A DNA stretch of 64,000 nt from Methylobacterium longum. GTDB lineage: Bacteria; Pseudomonadota; Alphaproteobacteria; Rhizobiales; Beijerinckiaceae. The stretch lies in NCBI RefSeq assembly GCF_022179385.1, contig NZ_BPQS01000026.1:1-64000 (forward strand), in the 5' to 3' direction. Below are positions 58,701-64,000 of this stretch, in pieces. Below the pieces are notes generated by a model. The model searched no databases and was not told the origin of the DNA. It worked only from the letters and a program-made list of their open reading frames with translations. Positions within the stretch are counted from its first letter, which is position 1; every line of letters begins with the position of its first letter. A program made the translations under genes and the position numbers.

Positions 58701-58889
58701 GTTCCAGGTCGGGAGCAGACGGTAGGTCTGCCGCCCGTCTCCCTGGGACGTGCCCGTGACCGCGCGCTCGACGAAGCGGCGGGACAGGCGCCCGACCGTG
58801 TCGATGTGAAATGCGTACTCCACGAACTGAACGCCGCTGTGCGGGACCAGCCGGATCGTGGGGCCGAAGGAGACGGGATCGACGAACAT
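55779..58889 (-). CDS. srfB: SrfB-family actin/Hsp70-fold ATPase
   Basis: The 1036-residue protein starts FVDPVSFGPTIRLVPHSGVQ and carries the actin/Hsp70 nucleotide motifs: phosphate-1 LILDIGNSRTCGILIE (D280), phosphate-2 IASIDVGGGTTDLMITTYYA (D604) and an adenosine motif VVLLSGRPSRLQAFV. This is the known organisation of the SrfB family, named in Salmonella as a PhoP/SsrB-linked factor but without a proven function. I use ATG 58889; a TTG at 58937 would add 16 residues. The stop overlaps the srfC start. ATP-driven assembly or remodelling of a partner is inferred from the fold. Confidence 0.88.
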   Translation of the reverse strand: MFVDPVSFGPTIRLVPHSGVQFVEYAFHIDTVGRLSRRFVERAVTGTSQGDGRQTYRLLPTWNEDDPGAEAVETARGDDREYAVGERGALEVFLEKWTPIPMLRVKAGVEGGEELDLGPTNWARVRIVEVADRAPDSPISHRAIFAFDTELLERRPNRPYTAPCLEDAANEHEFRFAHRFRDIGWFLGAAGEDEETRRLTGFQEWVPAWLLEQFREFKAAQRPDRPLRDTDFPNALEHYARYLVFLEYLQMAVRPRTLRLTDTVTAEPAIRPVTVDLILDIGNSRTCGILIESHPNEDRVDLNNSFVLQLRDLSEPEQVYTEPFESHVELSHARFGRDHLSRLSSRPRAFFWPSPVRVGPEASRFRELAQGTEAVGGLSSPKRYLCDVRPVNQEWRFPDRDYGADGTSPLIDRTIRQFVNSRGDVIAQLDADRKRYGIRVLPDDRVGASRLTFSRSSYFTFMVAEVVCHALSTINNAGVRERRRTKDAPRKLRRIILTLPPAMPVQEQRLLRSRAEGAVKLIWQLMGWADNPPPGLTQPEVHVAWDEASCVQFVYLYGEITQKLGGAVDGFLHLVGRPRPFAEPDTVPGPEIRPEPSVRIASIDVGGGTTDLMITTYYAEGNRAIKPVQNFREGFRIAGDDILKRVIERLVLPTIEAALRSAGHPDPHALLLERFGGDRANMAEQEKHLRRQFVSRVLEPIGLRILGDVEAGAEITARPFAEFFPERGGRILRRALPQQRLLDFLEIPARAGGAADFALTDCVFESRADVVGACVVATLDLVLDNLCEAVHALDVDVVLLSGRPSRLQAFVDCLVDKLAVSPDRIVPLHQYQAGTWYPFRERDNRRIGDPKTTTAVGGMLCALAEGQLTNFTLFTRRLALRSTARYIGELELSGQLRDAGLVFREVDLDAPASARRQGPAMSAKLRYYAPMRLGYRQLPVERWIATPLYRLRMRAGQEATQLRLPLEITLERSGDGRPDDEGPDALLRSESMKEEFEITDAYDADGLDVRRKIELVLDTLASEQGYWLDTGILALD

Positions 58890-58955
58890 CGCGGGAGACG
58901 GATCTCGTGTGACGCGTGGCGGCGGGTCGGGGGGCAAATCTCGGCGGTGGAGCGG

Positions 58956-60335
58956 TCAGGGCACGGCGGCGTTCCCGCTCGGGGCCTGGGGGCCGCTCTG
59001 TGATGGGGGCGCTATCGGCAGATCGAAAGACAGCACGGCCTGCCCGACGCGCTCCGCCGAGATCCGGCCCGCGCGCTGCTCGACGACCTCGCCGTGGCGG
59101 GACAGGATGACCTGGAATGGGATTTCCGGCCGGGCCTCACCGTGACGCGCGAAGAGCCCGACCTCGACGCCGTAGCGGCCCTCGGGGGCGGGGGCATTGT
59201 CCCAGATCACGTGCTCCACCGGTCGGCTGGCGCTGCTCCCGCCCTTCTCGTTCTGGTCGGCCACGAGGCGGGCGCCGCAAGAGGCCCGGTGCTCGAAGCT
59301 GATCCGTGTGCGGTCCGGACAGACGACCTGGAGGTCGAGGTCGGACGCGCCTTCCCAGGCGAGCGTCAGTTCGAGACCCTGTCCGCGCTCGATGCCGGTG
59401 AGACGCCGCGCGAGGTCCGGCGGGATCACCTGCGGAGCCTCGAGCGCGGCCCGGCGCGGTGGCGGCACCGGGCAACTCGCGTCGCAGGTGAGCGCCCGGC
59501 GCGTGAGGGCGAGTTCGGCGGCCCGCACGGCGTCATCCGTGGTCTGAATCGTCGCGAGGACCGCGCTGCCGTCGGGATCGAGGGCCATCGACGGCGCCGG
59601 GCAATGATCGGGAAGGACTGTTTGCATCCACGCCGGCCAGTCGCCATCACCGATGGCGCAGGCGCGCAGCAGCCGGTCTGCCAGAACGCCGCAGAGCAGC
59701 ACGAAGACGAGCCAGAGGATCGGTGCGAGCCAAGGCCGCCGCGCGGGCGGGAGCCTGGGTCCGGGTCGCGACGCGGCTGCTCCGGCCGTGTCGGGAAGCG
59801 GCACCGACGGCTCACTCCAGGGACTGGCCGGAGATTCCACCGCTGCGGCGCTCGCCGTGATCGCGGCGCCGCGCGCGATGGCCGGGCCGTCCGAGCCGGC
59901 GCGCCGGTAGCCCCAGGCCACGTAGACCGGCTGACCGTCGACCGACCACAGATGGTCGGTGTCCGGGACCACGAGCGCGTCCCGCAGCAGCCGGGCGAGG
60001 TCACGCGAGGCCTCGCCCTCGCGCTCCAGGCTTGCTGCGAAGGCGGTGATCTCGGAGACCAGACGGGCCGCGCTCTCGCGAAGCGTCCCGGCGGCGGCGG
60101 GATCGAGTGCCGTCACGGGTCGGGCGTCGCCGTCGACCGCGGCGAACCACGCGAAGCCGGGACGTCCGGTTCCGGCGACCGCGATGGGGGCCGGTTCGGC
60201 GAACAGGTGTGCGTGCGCCGGGGTCAGACGGCGCGCTAACAGGTCGACGAGCTGCTCGTATTGCTGCGCGAGCTTCGGATTGACCGGGTCGAGGCCGAGG
60301 CGCGCCGTCTCGGTGAGCTTCGTGGTCGCGGACAT
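58956..60335 (-). CDS. Membrane protein with shared N-terminal domain and C-terminal DUF2135-like domain
   Basis: The 459-residue protein has three parts. Residues 10-150 (LFAEP at 44-48, FAWFAAVDGDARPVTALDPA) match the N-terminal domain of the neighbouring protease. One membrane helix lies near 203-222 (WLAPILWLVFVLLCGVLADR). The C-terminal part (LTLAWEGASDLDLQVVCPDR, GGSSASRPVEHVIWDNAPAP, EGRYGVEVGLF) resembles DUF2135/YfaP beta-sandwich domains and would be periplasmic, with paired Cys. It starts 12 bases after the protease stop, so the genes are coupled. No function is known. Confidence 0.7.
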   Translation of the reverse strand: MSATTKLTETARLGLDPVNPKLAQQYEQLVDLLARRLTPAHAHLFAEPAPIAVAGTGRPGFAWFAAVDGDARPVTALDPAAAGTLRESAARLVSEITAFAASLEREGEASRDLARLLRDALVVPDTDHLWSVDGQPVYVAWGYRRAGSDGPAIARGAAITASAAAVESPASPWSEPSVPLPDTAGAAASRPGPRLPPARRPWLAPILWLVFVLLCGVLADRLLRACAIGDGDWPAWMQTVLPDHCPAPSMALDPDGSAVLATIQTTDDAVRAAELALTRRALTCDASCPVPPPRRAALEAPQVIPPDLARRLTGIERGQGLELTLAWEGASDLDLQVVCPDRTRISFEHRASCGARLVADQNEKGGSSASRPVEHVIWDNAPAPEGRYGVEVGLFARHGEARPEIPFQVILSRHGEVVEQRAGRISAERVGQAVLSFDLPIAPPSQSGPQAPSGNAAVP

Positions 60336-60347
60336 AACGGCGGCCCC

Positions 60348-62132
60348 TCAACGAGCCGGCGGCCGGGCGTCGCGCCCTGGCCTCGGGGCGGTTCGCGCGT
60401 CAGGCCGCGGAGCCGTCTGGCCCGCCGGCGCGGCCGGGGCCTGGGTCGGCATCGTCGCGGTCGCCTCGGCCGGCTCCGCTGCCGCGGCTGCCGCGGGGCG
60501 GGGCGTCGCCTGGAGATCACAGGGGCGGTCGTCGAGAGCTGCGGTCACGCCGGCGCCCGCTAGGAACGCCGCGAGACCGTCGGCGCCCAGGGCATAGCGC
60601 GCGGTGACCGGCATGCGGTCGTCGGTGCGGCCGAAGGCATTCACACCGACGACGCGGCCGCAGTAGTCGACGAGCGGGCCGCCGCTGTTGCCCGGCGCGA
60701 TCTCGGCCCCGTGCAGCACCAGCGTCACCGCGGCCTCGTCGTAGCGCTGCAGGTGGTTGACCACGCCGGTCTGGACCACCGGGACCAAGTCGCGGCTCGC
60801 CGCGGCGTCGCCGTCCCGAAGGCGCGCAAAGGTCGGGTCGGTGCCGAGATAGAGCCCGGGGAACCCGGCCGCGACCACCGGCGTCAGCGGCCGGCCCGGC
60901 TTCGCGAGGGCGAGGGGGCGCCCCCCCGAGCGCGGCGGGACGCGCAGCAGGGCGAAGTCGGTGAGTGTACCCGGGGCGCCGACCTGCACCAGTCGCGCCG
61001 GAACGACGCCCGCGTGCCGCCCGGCGATCATCAGCGTCGAGGCGCCCTCGACCACGTGGCGATTGGTGACGACGAGATCGTCCGCGACGAAGAACCCCGA
61101 GCCGGTGGCGTCGCCGGCCAGGACAAGGACCGTGCTGCGCTCCAGCCGCTCAACGAGCCCGTCGGTGGCCGCCATGCCGGGTCGAACAGATTCCGCCGAC
61201 GACAACGACGGCTCGACGGCGGCGCGGGCCGCGGGCGGGGCGGCCGGATCCGCGGGCAGGCGCACGCCTGCGGGGCTCTGCGGAACCAGCGCGGGGAGTT
61301 CCGTCCGCAGACGTGGGCAGGCGAAGCCTTCCGCCGCGGCGAGGGCATCGCGCCGGCGGCGCAGGCCGTCGAGCCAGGCCGTCTGGAAGGCCCTGGACTC
61401 GGCCGAGACCGTCCGGGGCAGCGGCGGGAAGACCAGAACACCCGGCACGTAGGAGAGCGTGACCAAAGCCGCCGCGGTCGCGGCGGCGACGACCGGCGCG
61501 GACCCACCGCGCCGGGCCAGCAGCGCGGCAACACCGAGGTGCGGTCGCGGTTCGGGCAGCCTGTCCCGGCCGACCGAGGCGGCCGGCTTGAAGCGGGCGG
61601 CCCAGTCCTGACGGTCGACCGGCGGATAGGGCAGGTGCTCGGGGGCGAGCCCACCGAGCGTCGTTGCGTGATGGCGCACCCGCCCGCGCTCGTCCGCGGT
61701 CAATCCCTGAGGGAGCAAGCCCCAGTCGACGAGGAGCGGGGCGTGCCCGACCGCCAGAACGGCGGAAGGCCCGGCGAGATTCAGGCACATCGCCGTGAAC
61801 GCCCCCGCCTCGCGGTCCCGCAGCACCGGCTCCAGCGCCGCCAGCGCGGCGCCGAGGCGGTGCCTGAGCTGGGCCGCATTCTCCGGATCGAGATCGGCCA
61901 GCGGCCGTATCGCGCCATCGAGATTCGTGTACCAGTCCACGCGCGCCGGGGCCGCACCGTTGCTGCGCGAGATGACCGGCTCGGCGAAGAGTTCGACAGC
62001 GGCGTCACCGCCGTGCTGGCGCAGGATCCGGCGCAGCCGGTCATAGGCCTCTATGACCGGCCGGTCATCGGAGCGTACGGCATCCAGTCCGGCCAGCGTC
62101 CGGCTGGCGACGAAGCGCGTGGCGCCGGTCAT
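60348..62132 (-). CDS. Trypsin-like serine protease with N-terminal cytoplasmic domain and one membrane helix
   Basis: The 594-residue protein begins with a domain shared with the next gene (LFAEP at 48-52, VDWYTNLDGAIRPLADLDP). A membrane helix follows near 211-235 (VVAAATAAALVTLSYVPGVL). A periplasmic trypsin-like domain has the full triad: H359 in TNRHVVEG, D392 in TDFALLRV and S483 in GNSGGPLVDYCGR. An Ala/Pro-rich tail follows. A soluble cytoplasmic sensor joined to an external protease is inferred. It is the third gene of the visible operon, 33 bases after the Sel1 protein. Confidence 0.85.
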   Translation of the reverse strand: MTGATRFVASRTLAGLDAVRSDDRPVIEAYDRLRRILRQHGGDAAVELFAEPVISRSNGAAPARVDWYTNLDGAIRPLADLDPENAAQLRHRLGAALAALEPVLRDREAGAFTAMCLNLAGPSAVLAVGHAPLLVDWGLLPQGLTADERGRVRHHATTLGGLAPEHLPYPPVDRQDWAARFKPAASVGRDRLPEPRPHLGVAALLARRGGSAPVVAAATAAALVTLSYVPGVLVFPPLPRTVSAESRAFQTAWLDGLRRRRDALAAAEGFACPRLRTELPALVPQSPAGVRLPADPAAPPAARAAVEPSLSSAESVRPGMAATDGLVERLERSTVLVLAGDATGSGFFVADDLVVTNRHVVEGASTLMIAGRHAGVVPARLVQVGAPGTLTDFALLRVPPRSGGRPLALAKPGRPLTPVVAAGFPGLYLGTDPTFARLRDGDAAASRDLVPVVQTGVVNHLQRYDEAAVTLVLHGAEIAPGNSGGPLVDYCGRVVGVNAFGRTDDRMPVTARYALGADGLAAFLAGAGVTAALDDRPCDLQATPRPAAAAAAEPAEATATMPTQAPAAPAGQTAPRPDARTAPRPGRDARPPAR

Positions 62133-62165
62133 GACCGCACCGCCCGCGCTGCCCGCGGTCGCCGG

Positions 62166-62834
62166 CTAATCACAGCGCAGCCCCGTGCCGGTGCCGTCGA
62201 GTTCGAGACGCACGAGAGCATCGCGCGCCTTCGTGGTGCCGCGCTCGGTGGCCTTCACGTACCAAGTCCTAGCCGCCGCCGCGTCCGGAGAACCGCCGAT
62301 CCCGTTGTCGAGGGCGACCGCGTAGCAGTACATCCCCTCCGGGATGCCCGTCTCGGCGGCGTCACGGAACCAAGCGCGCGCCTTCGCCTCGCTCTTCTCG
62401 AACCTTTGCCCCTGCTGGTAGAGGATACCGATGTTGACCTTGGCCGCACCGCTGCCCAATTCGGCCGCGCGCCGATAGGCCTCGAAGGCATCCTGGTTGG
62501 CGCCCCGCCGGTCGTAGGCGCGGCCGAGCTGAAAATGGAGCCGGCGCAGACGCGGGGCCTCGGCGACCGCCGCCCGGCACGCCGCGACGGCCGCGGTGGG
62601 GCGCAGTTCCCGGAAGTTGATGGTCCGCTGCGCGTCGGGCGCATCAGGATCCCACGGCGCGCTCGCCAGATGGTCGCAGGACTCGATGGTCCCCATATCT
62701 ATATCGCCGTCCCGGGCAGAGGACGACCCGCAGCACATCGCACCGCTCAGCACGGTAAATGCAAGATCTACCGCAAATATAGGCCTGTTAGCGACAGGTA
62801 TACTCGGGGACAGCACCAGATTACCCCTCAACAC
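62166..62834 (-). CDS. Sel1/TPR-repeat protein, probably exported
   Basis: The 222-residue frame has a hydrophobic N-terminal stretch (IFAVDLAFTVLSGAMCCGSS) that may be a signal peptide, then MGTIESCDHLASAPWDPDAP, and Sel1-like repeats (LGRAYDRRGANQDAFEAYRR, AAKVNIGILYQQGQRF, AETGIPEGMYCYAVALDNGI). Sel1 repeats mediate protein contacts. The start is unsure: GTG 62834 keeps the signal-like stretch, while ATG 62696 would remove it. It follows the cut protease by about 210 bases. Confidence 0.75.
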   Translation of the reverse strand: MLRGNLVLSPSIPVANRPIFAVDLAFTVLSGAMCCGSSSARDGDIDMGTIESCDHLASAPWDPDAPDAQRTINFRELRPTAAVAACRAAVAEAPRLRRLHFQLGRAYDRRGANQDAFEAYRRAAELGSGAAKVNIGILYQQGQRFEKSEAKARAWFRDAAETGIPEGMYCYAVALDNGIGGSPDAAAARTWYVKATERGTTKARDALVRLELDGTGTGLRCD

Positions 62835-63046
62835 GGCTGCTGTTCTATCTACGTGTTTGCGGGTTAATGCATCTACAATCTGAAGTGGTTAAAGCACCCG
62901 CATGACAGCTTGTGCGCAGCACCTCAGGATGATGGCCGCATGCCGTGGCAAGGCCGCCACACGCGCGCTCGGTTTACCCGAGCGCGGAGCAGCGCCGCGA
63001 AAGCCTCCGCCGGCCGGAACACAGCCGCGTTCCGGGCGGCGGAGGC

Positions 63047-64000
63047 TCAATGACAGGTGATCTGGACCGTGAAGTCGCGGGCCTTCTCGGCGATTGCGGC
63101 CCCGTCCATCGGATCCGTCATGCGCACGTTGATGGGCGCGTCGACGCCGTTGGCCTCCAGGAAGTTGAGGGCAATCGTCGACTTGATGGCGAAGTTGACG
63201 TTCTGCGGCACGTCGCCGGAGGCGAACGCGACCTGCTTGGACTGTACCACCCCGATCACGTTGCCGAACTGATCAAGGGCCGGGCCGCCGCTGTTGCCCT
63301 GTTGGACCGGTGCCGAGATCTGGATCTTGCGGGTGTCGTCGCCAGAGCCCGCGGTCGCCGTCACGCTGCCGATGGTGAAATTCCCCGTCGAAGCCAGGAC
63401 GTTGCTCTGCGGATACCCGTAGACGTAGACGTTTTCGCCGAGCCGCGCCCGGATCGAGAGCGGCGGCACCACCTTCTGCGGAAAATCGGTGGTCAGCACC
63501 GCGAGGTCGTTGGCGGCGTCCCGGGCCACGAGACGGGCCCGCAGGGCGGTGTGGCCGGGCTGCTGCACGGAGAAGTCCGAGCACGCCTCCACCACATGGT
63601 TGTTGGTGAGCAGGTGCCCGCGTTCCGACACGTAGAAGCCGGTTCCGGTGCTGGTCATGCCGGTTTCGAGCTTGCGCGGATTATTCGGCTCGGGTTCCGC
63701 CTTCGCGGCGGCCGTCGTCACGTCCTTCTGGCAGCCGATGACAGCGTCGAAAGCCTCGGTGGATCCGACAAGGGATAGGACGGCGATCTGCCGCCCCTGG
63801 AAGATCACGTTGATGCTGCCGGACTCGGACAGGTCGGCGACGAAACGTTCCTTCAGCCCCGCCTGATACAAACCGTGCGCGTCCCCGCGCTCGAAGCCCA
63901 TGAACGTCCCGTGCCACTTCTGGCGGCCCGCGATCATGTAGAGTTCGTACTGCCCGCCGACCTCCAGCGAACGCCACTTGGCGTTGGTGAGGGCCAGGTA
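63047..64000 (-). CDS. Trypsin-like serine protease, 5' end outside the window
   Basis: The frame is open to the window edge and gives 317 residues. It reads first YLALTNAKWRSLEVGGQYEL, then a protease domain with His in TNNHVVEAC, Asp in NDLAVLTTDFPQ and Ser in QQGNSGGPALDQFG, so the triad is complete. This is the S1C/DegP-like or trypsin-like type seen in exported proteases; any signal peptide or extra domain lies beyond the window. It is the first visible gene of the operon that includes srfB and srfC. Confidence 0.85.
   Translation of the reverse strand, partial: YLALTNAKWRSLEVGGQYELYMIAGRQKWHGTFMGFERGDAHGLYQAGLKERFVADLSESGSINVIFQGRQIAVLSLVGSTEAFDAVIGCQKDVTTAAAKAEPEPNNPRKLETGMTSTGTGFYVSERGHLLTNNHVVEACSDFSVQQPGHTALRARLVARDAANDLAVLTTDFPQKVVPPLSIRARLGENVYVYGYPQSNVLASTGNFTIGSVTATAGSGDDTRKIQISAPVQQGNSGGPALDQFGNVIGVVQSKQVAFASGDVPQNVNFAIKSTIALNFLEANGVDAPINVRMTDPMDGAAIAEKARDFTVQITCH

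Overview
This 64 kb window is GC-rich chromosomal DNA from an alphaproteobacterium, most likely Methylobacterium/Methylorubrum (Hyphomicrobiales). The family-level reasons are a NepR-type general stress domain, a MucR regulator, a TIGR02300 (FYDLN-acid) protein, a CP4-like EPSP synthase, an NAD-linked formate dehydrogenase of the tungsten type used by methylotrophs, and a DUF5666-like secreted protein typical of the genus. No rRNA, CRISPR array, intact insertion sequence or integrase is visible.

1-17.8 kb is a conserved housekeeping segment. It holds two transglutaminase-like proteins, a NepR-receiver fusion, a lytic transglycosylase, alaS, two small envelope proteins, the pyruvate dehydrogenase operon (aceE, aceF, lpd; minus strand) with a divergent Lrp-type regulator, tRNA-Ala(GGC), a TIGR02300 protein, aroA-cmk and tRNA-Lys(UUU).

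17.8-44 kb, immediately after tRNA-Lys, is accessory. It starts with decayed DNA (remnants resembling NusG, a low-affinity iron permease and a class II aldolase) mixed with an antiporter, an amine oxidase, an SDR and a duplicated DUF6328 protein. Its core is a tungsten/molybdenum formate dehydrogenase module: fdhB-fdhA, mobB-moeA, a MoeA-periplasmic-binding fusion, a third MoeA-like protein, a moeA pseudogene, a ModE-like regulator without metal-binding domains, and the tungstate transporter tupBCA. A 5-formyl-THF cyclo-ligase homologue follows. Two ModE-like palindromes were found, one in the mobB/fdh divergent promoter and one in front of an avidin-like gene. A short sequence from the tRNA-Lys 3' end and its flank recurs near 43.9 kb, so the segment may be an integrated island.

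44-49.6 kb holds small lineage-specific genes, including a translationally coupled pair and two paralogues, small exported proteins, a diverged HU/IHF-like protein, and two copies (25.998 and 49.217 kb) of a dispersed noncoding repeat.

49.6-64 kb (minus strand) is one long operon-like array. In transcription order it encodes a trypsin-like protease (cut by the window edge), a Sel1/TPR protein, a second membrane-linked trypsin-like protease, a membrane protein sharing that protease's N-terminal domain and ending in a DUF2135-like domain, SrfB (actin/Hsp70-fold ATPase), SrfC (P-loop protein), a membrane protein interrupted at a slippery C7 tract, a caspase-like protein without the usual catalytic His, a charged-linker protein in the same frame beyond a stop codon, and a TPR protein. 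This is the best candidate in the window for an undescribed multi-protein system.
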